A program made the translations under genes and the position numbers. From Diacronema lutheri (Eukaryota; Haptophyta; Pavlovophyceae; Pavlovales; Pavlovaceae): a stretch of DNA of 40,000 bases. The notes beneath the pieces are model-generated. The model searched no databases. It saw only the letters and a list, made by a program, of their open reading frames with translations, and was not told where the DNA came from. The stretch spans positions 1 through 40,000 of the forward strand of contig JAGTXO010000099.1 of assembly GCA_019448385.1 (NCBI GenBank). The letters are read 5' to 3'. This document shows positions 1 to 10,430 of the stretch, piece after piece; the first letter of the stretch is position 1, and every line of letters starts with the position of its first letter.

Positions 1-1
1 G

Positions 2-191
2 CCGCCCAGCCCCCGCCGCGCCGCCCGCCGCCCCTCGCCTGCTGCCGCCACGTCCGCCGACGCCGAGCGCGACGCCTCGCCTTCCGACCGCCTGCGCGCG
101 CTGACGCTCGCCGTGCGAGTCGCGCTCGCGCGCGGCGTGCTGCGCCACCTCCTCGCCGACGCGTCGCCGGGCGCGTCCGCGACCGCTGGCG
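2..191 (+). CDS. Partial exon at left edge, possibly the 5' exon of the giant Fanzor gene
   Basis: Frame 2 is open from the left edge and reads as ordinary protein: an Ala/Pro/Ser-rich start, then a helix-like stretch (DRLRALTLAVRVALARG) and a small-residue end. The next recognisable frame (frame 1) has a stop at 193-195, so a join needs splicing. A donor GT at 192-193 leaves one base, and an acceptor CAG ending at 379 would continue frame 1 in the matching phase. That makes a candidate 188-nt intron 192-379. The link to the downstream gene is inferred from phase only; the exon could belong to a different gene whose start lies outside the window. No known domain is visible. Confidence 0.35.
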
Positions 192-195
192 GTAG

Positions 196-3100
196 TTGCG
201 CGACGCCGTCGAGGCGGCCGCGTCCGCCGCCGCGCCGCCCGCCACGGGCGTCGTAACGAGTGGCGTTGCGGCGGGCGCTGTGGCGGCCGCACCGGCTGCT
301 GCGGGCGGGGCGACGGCGGGTGCATCGCCCATCACGCGGCCGGCGAAGCGCGCGCGGCGCACGCTCACCGCCGCTCCAGCCACCTCGGCCGTTGCGGCCG
401 CTGGAGGCGCACGCGCTGGCGCACGCGGCGCGGCCGGCGCGCCTCGCGCGCGCGCCGCGCGCGCGCCGGCCGAGTACGTCTGGCTTGCCATCGCGCGCCG
501 GATGCTGGCGGCGCGACACGCGGCGGCCGCGGGCGGCGACTTTGTCGCGTCGTGCGTCGCCGCGATGCAGGCCGAGTACGGCGACGGCTGTGCCGTCGTC
601 GTCGGCGACGCGCCTGGTGACGCCTTGGTCGAGGCTGCGGCGGCGGCGCTGCTCGAGGGCAAGCACGCGGCGGTGAGCCTCGGCTGCGTCGACCGGCCGG
701 CGGTGCTCGTCGTGCAGCGCGCCGTGGACGCGCCCACGTCGCGCGTGCACGGGTGGTGCGCGCACGCGGCGGGCGCCGCCGAGTTTGACGAGGGCGCCGC
801 GCACGGCGTGTTCAACGCGATCGTCGAGCGCGCGTGGGCGCTGCGTCCGGACCCGGCCGACGGCAGCCCGCCGCCCACGCGCACGTGGGAGGTCGAGCGC
901 ATCGCTGACGACGCGCCCGACCAGGCGGGCGTGGCCGCGCTGCGCGTGCTCTACGCGCTCGTCGCGGCGCACGGCCGCTACCGCTCGGCCGCCGCGCTCT
1001 CTGGCGCGCTCGCGCAGCTGCACGCGCCCGACGCCGCCGGCGCGCGCGCGGAGGTCGTCGCGGCGGCGTGCGCGGTGCCGCCCGGCGCGCGGCCGGGCGC
1101 CGCGCCGGCGGCCGCGCGGGACGACGCGAGGGAGCGCGCATGGGAGGGCGCTCGGATCGCCGCGCTCGCCGTCGGCGCGGACGCTGCGCGCAGGCGTGTC
1201 GCGCCCGTGCGCGCGCTCGTCGACGCGCTCGGCACGCCACCGACCTCGGCGATCACGGGCGGGCCGGCGGTGCGGCTCGCGGGCGCGGGCGACGGCGGCC
1301 ACGGTGCACGGTGGGTGGGCGGGCAGGCGGCGACGCCCGCCGAGCAGCTGCCGAGGGAGCTGCTGCGCGCCTACCACGAGGCGGTGCTGTGCGTCACGCC
1401 CGGCAGCCTCCAGCTCGACTCGGCGGCGCTCGACGCGGTCACGCGGCCGCGCGAAGACGACACGCTGGAAGGCCTCCTCGCGCGCGTCAGCTGGCAGTGC
1501 GGCGCGAGGGCGAGCACGTGCGCCATGCTCGCCATGTTTTCCGAGCAGGCGGGCACCGGCTCGCGCGTCGCGCTCAAGGCCCTCCGCACGAGCTCCGACC
1601 TGGCCGGGCTGACGGCGGCTGCGGTCGGGCAGCAGGCGCCGCAGACGCCGCCGCCGCCGCTGCTCGTGATGCTCGGCCGCTGCCCCAGCCCGCTCGTCGG
1701 CGGCGGCCTCTTCCCGCCCGACCGCGCGACGGGCGAGCCGGCGGTGCACGCGGCGACGTCCGAGCTCGCCGTCGAGCTGCTGCGCGACGCGCGCGCGCTG
1801 GCCGGCACGGACGGGCGGCTCGTCGTGCTGTGCCTCGAGGCGTCCAACCCGCTCTGGTTCTGCCCCAAGGTGCGCGAGCTCGAGCTGCCGCGGACGCGGT
1901 CGGACGGCGTGCGCGCGTCCGGCTGCACCTGCCCTGCGACGTGCAGCGATGCGCGCGGCGCGGCGGGTGGCGCTGCCCGCGGCGCATCGACGCGGCCGGC
2001 GGCGCGCGCGATCAACAAGGCGGTGCTCGACCACTTCGTCGCGCTTTTCGGCCGCGAGGGCTTCGCGACCTTTGAGTTTGCGGGCGGCGGCGAGGCGAGC
2101 TGGCTGTGCGACAGCGCGGCCGGCAAGACGACCGTCGCGGCGTGCGCGTCGCTCCCGCCGCGCATGGGCGATGGGCAGCTGGCCATCCGGCGGCACACGC
2201 TCGGCACGGGCGCCGACGCGCCGGCGCACGCCGTCGTCTCGCTCCGCGTCGCGCACGTGAGCCACGCCATCCGCCGCGCGGCGGACGACGGCGGCGCGCG
2301 CGCCGAGCGGATGGCGCGCGCCGCGCGCGCGTTTTGCGATGTGGCGGCCGCGCTGCGCGTCGACGCGATCCTGGCGGAGGTGCCCGAGGACCGCCCGACG
2401 GGCACGCCCTTCCTTGGCGGGCTGCTCGAGTTTTGGAACAAACGCCACGGGAGCTCGACGGCGCCAGCCACGCTCGCGCTCGGAGACGTGCGCGAGGTGG
2501 CCAAGCGGACGGCCGACGCAGCGGCCGGCCGAGCGGACGAGGTCCCTGCGGCTGGCCGTCCGCAGGTCGCGGCGCGCGCGTGCGCTGGCGCGATTGGCGG
2601 CGGCGCGGGCGCGGCGGGCGCCTCGGACGCTGCGCCCCGTGCACTGGCGGGCGCGTCGGGTGCGCGCACGGACGGCGGCCCTGCCGACGCACCGCGCCAG
2701 CTGGAGAGCCGCTACGGCGAGGCGAGCAAGCTCGACCTACCCCAAGATTCCACTACGGGCTGCGTCCTCGACGCTCGCGAGGCCCAGGACCGCGCGCGCG
2801 TGCCTGCTGCGCCCGACGGCACAGCGCTGCGCCGCGTGCTCGACGCCGTCGGCGCGGGCGCGCCCGCGCAGCGCAGCCCGCGCTGGCACGACGAGCGATG
2901 GGAGGAGGTCACGGGCAGCAAGGTTGGCGACGTCGTGAACGACAACGCCGGCGTCGCGCACGAGACGCTCACCGACGAGTACGTGCACCGGCGGCGGCGC
3001 GAGGTGCGGACCAAGGCGACGACCGCGGGCATCCTCGGCGAGGCCGTCGCGCTGCGCAAGCTGGCGGCCGCGTACGGCATCACCGTCGTGTGCAACCTGC

Positions 3101-6100
3101 CGATGGTGCGTGCGGACCCGCACGACAAGAGCGCGCCGTTCGCCTTCTCGCCGGACGGGCTCGCCATCCTCCCCGAAGACAACGAGCAGGTCCTCGTCGA
3201 GGTGAAGACGCTCACCAAGGCGGACGCCAAGGCGCACGAGGACGGGCCGCCGCAGCCGCACCGCGATCAGCTGCAGCTCGGCATGCACGTCCTCGGCGTG
3301 CGCAAAGCGCTCTACGTGCAGTACCTCAGGCACGAGGACCGGATCGTCGTGCACGTCGTGACGCGCGGCGTCGGCTGGCTTGCATTCGCGCAGCCGAGGG
3401 TGCAGGCCTTCTGGGCGCGCGTCGTCGAGCGGCGCGCGCGGCTCGAGCGCGCGCGCGCCGACCACCCGGCTGCGAGCCGGCGGCACCGGCGGCAGCAGAC
3501 GCCGGCCGGGCCGCCGCTCGTGCTCGCGCTGGACGGGCGCATCCCCGCCGCGCGCGCCGCCGCGCTGCACGCCGTCGCGCACGGCACCGCGAGCGCGGCG
3601 GCGGTGGCGGCGACGGCGGCGACGGGCGACGCGACGGCGTTGCAAGACGCGATCGCGGCGCTGCGCGCGCCCGTCGGCAATGCGGCGATCGACAGCGCAG
3701 CGCGTGCGGAGCGCGCGGCCGTCGAGCGGGCGATCGCGTACCTCGGGCAGCCGGCAGGCGACGCCGCCGCCCGCGGCACGGCCGAGGCAGCCGAGGAGGA
3801 GAGGACGGTCGACGCCGACATCTGCGCGTTGCTGCACCAGCTCGGCGCGAGCGTGGCGCACGTGCACGTCGAGGACGCGGATTGCGTCACGCGTGAGCAC
3901 TGGGGCGAGGCGGTGCTCGCTGCAGCGGGCGACCCGTCGAGCGCCCCCGCCATTTCGAGCGTCATCGTCGCGCACATCGTGCGGCTCGCCGGCTTTGGCG
4001 TCGAGCTCCCGCAGTCGATTCGCGTCGCCCCCAGCACGGCCGACTGGCACGAGGGCTGGCTCGACGTGCAGTGCGTGCTGCTGCGCACGCGCCGGCGCGG
4101 GCGGCGCGACGACGACTTTGTGGCCGTCGTCAGGCGCGGTGGGCGCTGGTTTGCGTGCGAGCCCGGCCGCGCGCGGCGGCTGCAGTGGCGGTCGGTCCTG
4201 CGCCGCGCGCGCGGCGGCGTCGACGGGACCGGCGAGGAGGCGTTCGCGGTCGTCTACGTGCGGCGCGGCGACGCGGCCGGCGACGCGGCTGGCGACGCGC
4301 AGGCCGAACGGGCGCGCGGCGGGCGCGCGCGCAGGCGCACGCGCGGCGGCACGCGCAAGCGCAAGCGCGGCGCCTCCGCCGGGCTCGAGGCGGCCGCGCC
4401 CGCCGGCGCGCCGGCTGCCGCGCCCGCCGGCGCGCCGGCGGGCGCTGCTCACCGCCCGCCCGCCATGCGCGCGACGGTCGCCGCGCGCACCACGCGCTCT
4501 GTGACCGACGCGCGGCACTCGGCGCCTGCCGCCACGGTTGCACCTGTCTTCGACTGGCGCGCCGGCCGCCCGCCCCCCGCCGCTCGAGCCCGCCACCCGC
4601 GGCCGCGTGGGCGCGCGCCACCGGGCAAGGCCTGGGACAGCGTCTCGGGTGCGTGGGCGGACAAGCCGACTGGTGCTGCCGTCGCCGGCGCGCCGCCGCC
4701 GCTGCCGCCCGCCGCCGCGCCGCCGCCCACCGCCGCGCCGCCGCCCGCCGCCGCGCCGCCGCCCGCCGTCGCGCCGCCGCCCGCCGCCGCGCCGCCGCCG
4801 CCGCCGCCACCGGCGGCGCTCAACCGCTGGCAGCACGTCGGCGCGGGCGGCAGCGCGGCAGGCCGGCGGCTCGCGGCCATCGCACGGCGGCAGCGCGGCG
4901 TGCGCGCGCCGCCGCCCGCCGCGCGCTTCCTCGCTACGCTGCCGCCACCGCCACGCGACGGCCTCGCGCGCACGAGCAAGCAGGCGCGCGCGAGGCGCAA
5001 CGCGGACGGACGGCCGGCGCACGCGCGCGCGGCCAACGCGCGCGCCTTCTACCGCGGCGTGGAGCTCGGCGTGCACGCGACGCGCGCCATCGTCGACGCG
5101 CGCCACGCCGACCTGCCGCAGGCCGTCTTCGTGGCGGAGGCGCGGGCGATCGTCGCGCGCTCCGCCGGCGGCGGCGCGCTGCTCGCGCCGGACGACGTGC
5201 GCGACCTGTGCGACGCGCAGACGGACGCCGATCGCGCTGCGATCTGGGCGTCGGTGGGCGCGCACGAGGCGACGCGCATCTTCGCGCTCGTCACGCGCAA
5301 CGCGAGCTTGGCGGGCGCGGCGCTGCTCGTGCTGCACACGCCGGCGGGCGCGCCGGCGCGCGCGCTCGGGCTCGTGGCGACGCGCTCGCGCGCGCCGTCG
5401 ACGGGCGCGCCGCGCGACGCGCACAGGGCGCTGGTGCAGCGGTTGGACGTGCTGATGGACGCGATCGCCGCGGCGCGAGGCGCGTCGCCGCTCGAGCTCG
5501 AGCTCGCGCTCGCGCCCGAGCCGCAGAGCGCGTGCAACGCGCGTGCGGCCGCGCTGCTCTGCCTGCAGGCCGTCGCGGACGCGAGCGGCCGTCCCGCCGC
5601 TGAGGACGCGCTGGCCGCGCTCGACGACGCGCGCGGCATCGACCGGCACTGCCACGCCGTCCGGCAGCAGATCGAGGCGAAGCTCGCGTGGCGGCGCACC
5701 GACGGCGCCGTCGGCGTTGACGGCGCCGACGGCGCGCCCGCGCTCGCGCCTGCCGCCGCACCGCCGGCGTGCGCGCCGGCGCACGCTGCCGGCGAGGCGG
5801 CGGTCGACCAGGCGATCATCACGCGGGTGCGCGACGCGCTGCGCGCGTGGGCGACGACTGACACCGCGCCCAGCGCGGCGGTGCTCGACGACGCCTGCGC
5901 CGCGTACACGGCGCGCGCACGCGCGCGCAAGGACGCGCGCACGGCGCTGGGCCCGACGCGCGCGGCCGAGCTGCTCGCCGCGGCCGCGCGCGGCGGAGCC
6001 GACGGGGCGGATGCCGCGCGCGCGCTGCTCGGCGGCACGCCGCGCCTGCTCGTCGTGCTCCTCTGCGTGCCCGTCGCCGCGCCGTCCGGCGAGCCGCCGC

Positions 6101-9100
6101 GCCCGGTCGGGCTGCTCGTCGCCGACCGGCCGACGGACGACTCGCGCCCGGCCGCGCTCGTGCGCTACGACTTTGCGCCGCTCGACGCGGACGTGGCCGT
6201 CGCGGTCGGCGCGCATGCCGTCGCGCTGGCCAGTGCGATCTGGCCGCTGCTCGCGGCCGAGGGGGAGCCGCGGCCATCGCCCGTCGTGCGCTCGCAGCCG
6301 CGCGGCGGCGACGATGGCGCGCGTGCGCTCGCAACGTTCGCGTGCCTCGACGCGCTGATGACCGCCAGCGTCGGCGCGCTCGGCCTCGCGGGCGGCGCGG
6401 GCATGCTGCCCGCGCTGGTCGCGCGAGGCGCCGCGGCCGCCCAGCGCGAGCGGCAGCTGCGCGCGGCCACCGAGAGGCTGGGCGGCACGGTCGCTGGGTG
6501 GCCGGACACGGGCGCGAGCGCGGCGGGCGCGAGCGTCGACGAGGAGGCGCGCACGTACGAGGTCGAGGCGGTCGTCGACGAGCGCCGCAAGGCGGGCAAG
6601 AGGGTGACGTTCCAGTTCCGGATCAGGTGGCGGGGCTACGACGAGAGCGCCGACACGTGGGAGCCTGAGGCCAACGTGAGCAGCGACCTCGTCGCCCAGT
6701 TCCGCAAGACGCGCGACGAGCAGAAGCGGCGCGCGGGCGGATCGGGCAGCGGCAGCGGCGGCGCGGGCGCGGCGTCGGCATTGGCGTCGGCGCCGCTTCG
6801 CGCGCACGGCGTGTCGGGCGCCGCGGGCAAGCGCGCCGTGGCGGGTGCCGCCGCGAGCGCGCGCGACGCCGCGGGCGCGCGCGCGCCGAGCGTTCCCCGC
6901 GCGCGCGGCGTCGAGCGCGCGCGCGTGGACGAGCCCGCTGCGCCGAGCGCGCGCGCCGCCGGCGGCGCGACGGCGCGCACGCGCGGCAGCGTGCTCCCGG
7001 GCTTCGTGGTCAAGCGCTCGACGCTCAACGCGGGGCCGCAGGCGGTGACGGCGCAGCCCGGTGCGCGGAAGGAGCTGCGGCGCATCGCGGCGGCCGTGCA
7101 CAGGCTCACGACACAGGCGTACCGCGTCATCAACAAGGTGGTGCGCGACGAGGCTGCGGTGGCGAGCGCGCAGGCCGTCGGCGCGGCGTCGGGCGGCCCG
7201 TCGACCAGCGTGCACACGTCGACCACGATGGACAAGGGAACCGTCCTTGCGATCTTCTCGGCCATCGGCTGGCACAAGGACGAGAGCACGTACGGTGCAG
7301 CGCCCCGAGGCAAGCCCGCCGAGCAAGCCGCCGCGCAGACCAAGGCGGCGACGGCGCGCGCCGTCGGCGAGATGGCCGAGGGCGTCCAGCCCGTCTGCGC
7401 GGTGGGCCTCACGAGCATCCTCAAGGAGGAGGCGACGCAGGTGTCCACCGCGTGCCTGATGCACCCATCGCGCGTCGTGAACGGGCTGCTCCGCGACGTC
7501 GTCCGCGCGGCAGTCGAGCGCGACGAGGCGCTCGTCGCGCTGCCCGAGATGCAGCGAAACGCGCGCGTGCGCGAGCTGTGCGAGCGGCTGCTGCGCGGCG
7601 ACGTGGAGGGCGCGCGCGTCGGCTGCCCCGCCGCGCTCGACCGCCACCTGCCCGACATGGTCCTCCACGAGGTCGACTACAAGTGCGCGCCCACGGATAG
7701 GTGGAACTACGACCGGCACACGACGCGCTACTTCCTCGTGCAGATCCGCAACCTGCAGCACGTGGCCGAGGGGCAGGCGCTGCTCTGCCGGCTCGCGCGC
7801 CTGTACACGCAGCTCACCGACCGGCCGCCGCGGTATAATGTGGCGCCACTGCGCACGCACAATGTGCGCGCGAGGCGCGGCTGCCGCTGCCGCCGCCGAG
7901 CGCCCAAGCGCGCGCGCCGCCGCCGTGCGCGCCGCCCCGCGGCCAGGTTGGTCACGCGCCCGCGCGCTCGCATGCCGCGCGCTGCGCGCAGGTGCCGCGC
8001 AACGTGCGCCTCACCGCGAACGCCATCTGGGAGACGCTCCCGGACGACGAGCGCAAGGAGCTGCGCGCGCGGCTCAAGGCGCTGGACCTGCGCGACCACG
8101 ATGGCGAGCCGATCAAATGGACAGGCACAAACGGCAACACCCCGCCGATGTCGGACGTGCGTGTCAGGTACGCGGTCTTTGCGACGCGCTTCGACATCTC
8201 CAACCGCGTCTTCGACTACGCCGGGCGCGAGCGGCCGCCGGCCGATCTGCCGTGGCACGCGCGGCGCTCGTGGGTTGGCCTCGCGCCGCTGCCGCGCGTG
8301 CCGCTTCCGGGCCGGCAGCCCGTCAAGTCGGTGGTGACAGATGGCGTCGCCGTGCACGCCGTCGGGACCGTCCTCGTGCCGAAGGCGCAGGCGCCGGCCG
8401 GCGGCTCGGGCGTCCTGCACCGCTGGCGCCGGCCGGACGGGCGCATCGCCGTCGCGCTCGGCTCCGAGCTGCGGCGGGCGATCGACGTCGAGGCGGCGGT
8501 CGTCGTCGCGGCCGACCCGAACATGGGCAACATCACCACCTACTCTGCGCACGTCGGGCGGGCGGCCGTCTGGCGGCAGTTCACGCAGCGCGCGCGCGCG
8601 CGCGCCGCGGGCTTTGCGCGCGAGACGGCCAAGACCAACGCGGCGCGGCGGCGCGTGCGCAAGGACGGGCGCGGCGGTGAGTTCAGCGTGGAGGCGGACG
8701 AGGCGCGGCTTGGCGAGGCGCACAGCGCCAAGGTGCTCGGCGAGGGCGAGTTCCACGCCTTCCACCGCGAGAGCGCGCGGGTGCGCGAGCGCGCCGCCGA
8801 GCACGTGTACGACGCGCCGGCGCGCCGGAAGGAGCGCTGGCGGCGCGACAGCGGCGGGCGGTCCAACGCGGCGCGCGTCGCCGAGGCGCTCATCGCGGCG
8901 CACTGCGTCGACGGCGTGACGCGCGACCGGCTGCTCGTGTGCGTGGGCAAGTGGCTGCGCGACCACAAGGGCGCGCAGCCCAAGGGCGCGCCGCCCGCCT
9001 TCCAGGTGGGGCTGCTGCGCGAGCTGCGGCGGCGCGGCGTCGCGGCCGTCTTCGTGCCCGAGCCGTACACGTCGATGCACTGCTCGATGCCGCGGCTCGC

Positions 9101-9716
9101 CAAGGGCGGCAGGCTGCAGCGCTGCGGCGCGGAGCTCGCGCAGAACCCGCGCCTGCCCGTGGCAAAGGGCGGCACGCGCACGGTGCACGCGCTCGTCATC
9201 TGCCCGGCGTGCAACGGCGGCAAGAAGCCCGTGCACCGCGACTACAACGCCGCGCGCAACATCTTCTACGACGTGCACGACATGGCGGCGCACGCGGCCG
9301 GGCGCGACACCACGTCGACGCCTGAGCGCTTTGCCCTCGTGCTCGCCTGGTGGGCGCGCGGCGAGGTGTGGGAGCGTGAGGAGCGCATGGTGCACGGCGA
9401 GGGCGACGACTGCGACGACGAGTGCGACGGCGACGACGAGGGCGACGACGAGGGCGACGACGACGACGACGACGACGGCAGCGGCGACGGCGGCGGCGGC
9501 GAGGGCGACGGCGACGGCGACGGCGACGGAGGCGGCGGCGGCGGCGACGACGATGACGGCGGGGGAGGCGGCGGCGGCGACGGCGGTGGCGACGACGGCG
9601 GCGGGCGCGGCGACGGTGGCGGCGGCGGCTCTCGCGCCCGCACCCCCGCCCGCGGAGCTGCCAGCGCCAGTGCCGGCGGCGGCAGCGCGCGCGGGCCGAA
9701 GCGCGGCCGGCGTTGA
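196..9716 (+). CDS. Giant multidomain protein: YqaJ-type nuclease, chromodomain and Fanzor (TnpB-like) nuclease
   Basis: Two exons (to 7863 and from 7992) give about 3130 residues; the intron 7864-7991 is phase 0 (GTGCGC...GCGCAG) and joins PLRTHN to VPRNVRL, the usual TnpB/Fanzor wedge-to-RuvC transition. Approximate order: NLS-like basic start; C48-like module 95-275; unrecognised Cys-containing region 490-775; YqaJ-type PD-(D/E)XK nuclease 896-1078; a cryptic USP/OTU-like module 1205-1357; basic and PPPAA-repeat linker 1370-1540; C48-like modules 1610-1830 and 1870-2090; chromodomain 2118-2175; Fanzor 2265-3040; Asp/Gly tail ending PKRGRR. The Fanzor part has RuvC-I Asp2731, RuvC-II Glu2913, zinc cysteines 2920/2934/2960/2963 and RuvC-III Asp2973, so it looks intact. 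Expected role: RNA-guided DNA cleavage in the nucleus, likely carried by a mobile element. Long open frames are cheap at this GC content, but three recognisable domains in one frame argue for one protein. The true start is uncertain (no ATG at 196). Confidence 0.78.
2880..3430 (+). other. Domain: YqaJ-type PD-(D/E)XK exonuclease/recombinase nuclease
   Basis: Within the giant protein, residues 896-1078 show the order seen in YqaJ/lambda-exonuclease-like nucleases: a W-x3-TGSKVGD entry, GILGEA with Glu949, SPDG with Asp987, LVEVKT with Glu1002 and Lys1004, then a Gln-rich helix (RDQLQLG, Gln1025 and Gln1027) and a closing beta strand. All metal-binding positions are present, so the nuclease is probably active. 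Family members process DNA ends for strand annealing in phages and viruses. That it helps the Fanzor module repair or copy DNA is inference. Confidence 0.72.
6547..6723 (+). other. Domain: chromodomain
   Basis: Residues 2118-2175 of the giant protein match the chromodomain pattern closely: TYEVEAVVDERR, then a strand FQFRIRWRGYDESADTWEP, then EANV and a C-terminal helix ending in Gln/Lys/Arg. The aromatic cage positions are present as Tyr (in TYEVE), Trp (in IRWRGY) and Trp (in DTWEP). Chromodomains bind methylated histone tails and are common at the ends of integrases and transposases in eukaryotes. Here it sits directly before the Fanzor module. Confidence 0.88.
6985..9716 (+). other. Domain: Fanzor (eukaryotic TnpB homologue), RuvC-type RNA-guided nuclease
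   Basis: The exon-1 part holds the N-terminal recognition and wedge region, ending in the PLRTHN segment; exon 2 holds the RuvC fold. RuvC-I reads VVVAADPNMGNITTYSA (Asp codon 8514). RuvC-II reads VFVPEPYTSMHC (Glu codon 9060), the counterpart of the TnpB EYTSxxC motif. A zinc finger follows with Cys codons at 9081, 9123, 9201 and 9210. RuvC-III reads HRDYNAARNIFYD (Asp codon 9240). The glutamate is in the canonical place rather than rearranged. After residue 3040 there is a tail of about 90 residues, almost pure Asp/Gly, then Arg/Ala/Ser and a basic end. TnpB and Fanzor proteins act with an omega RNA encoded at or beyond the 3' end of their gene. Confidence 0.9.
7864..7991 (+). other. Spliceosomal intron in the Fanzor gene (128 nt, phase 0)
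   Basis: The donor is AAT|GTGCGC and the acceptor GCGCAG|GTGCCG. Frame 1 before and frame 3 after are joined without breaking a codon, and the join restores the conserved PLRTHN-VPRNVRLTA segment. The presence of an intron shows the gene is adapted to the nuclear genome. Confidence 0.85.
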
Positions 9717-10135
9717 CGCACGGCCGAGCCGCGCAGCGGTCGACGCTTTGCGGGCTCTGCCCAGGTCGCGCGCGGCTGGCGACGCGTACCGCATTCGGCA
9801 CGCCCGTGCACGCCGCCACCCGTGGCCGAGCGCGCCGCACCAGCCGGCCCGCTCCAACCGCCGTGCGGATCACGGACGCTCGCTACGGCTCGTCGGCGCG
9901 CGTCACCTGCGCCGGCGGCCACGGCGCCGTCTGCTCCGGCCTCGTCGCGAGCAGCCCGACCGCTGCTCGCCGCCCGCACGCCGCCGCAGCAACGCTGCGC
10001 GTCGTGCTCCCCCGCTCGCCAAACGCGAAGAGCTCCCTCACAAGGACGTCCTTCCGAATGGCCCGCGCTGCACTCGGGGCGCTCGATCGTGCCCCTGATC
10101 GGATTTGGCTTGACCATCTATACACGCTTGCCCAA
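9717..10135 (+). other. Region downstream of the Fanzor stop; no gene seen, candidate omega-RNA location
   Basis: This strip follows the Fanzor stop directly and precedes the first copy of the direct repeat. Frames are open only as expected from base composition and show no family resemblance. In TnpB systems, and in studied Fanzors, the guide RNA scaffold overlaps the 3' end of the gene and the element end, so this is where one would be expected. I cannot fold it here and see no obvious terminal repeat, so this is a location inferred from family knowledge only. Confidence 0.3.
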
Positions 10136-10405
10136 TTGAAGTTGTCGGACCTCGACATTTCCGCACCCCCGCCGAGGCCATTATTTTGCAGTCTTCAAAA
10201 TCAATATCATTCCCTGGACGGCTTGGGAGGGGAATGGCGCGCGGTGCAGTCGCCACAACTGTTGGGGCGCGGCGCTCGGCGTGAGCGGCGCACCCTATAC
10301 GGTGGAAGTAATGGGCGGAGCAACCGCTTTCGAGGTCCTCTACCGTCCGCAACCGGCACACGGCGCGCGCAAGCGCGTCGCGCTGCTCGTCCGCGCCGTC
10401 GACGC
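10136..10405. repeat. Diverged direct repeat, copy A (truncated copy of the 3' end of the 701-residue gene)
   Basis: This stretch aligns along its length with 12961-13210. Shared blocks include TTGTCGGACCT, GACATTTCC, GCAGTCTT, TTGGGGCGCGGCGC, GGCGTGAGCGGCGCAC and CTCGTCCGCGCCGTCGACGC. Copy B includes the last codons and 3' flank of the minus-strand gene at 13140-15625, so copy A is a displaced remnant of that gene end. It lies just downstream of the TIR-like gene's stop. Scattered substitutions and small indels indicate an old duplication. Confidence 0.75.
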
Positions 10406-10430
10406 CTAGTTGTGCGAATGACATGGGTGC

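Noticed and set aside
2737-7860. A 1707-codon open frame on the minus strand opposite the giant gene
   Set aside because: It has no family resemblance and is rich in Arg/Ala/His; at this GC content stops are rare in every frame, and the plus strand carries real domains here.
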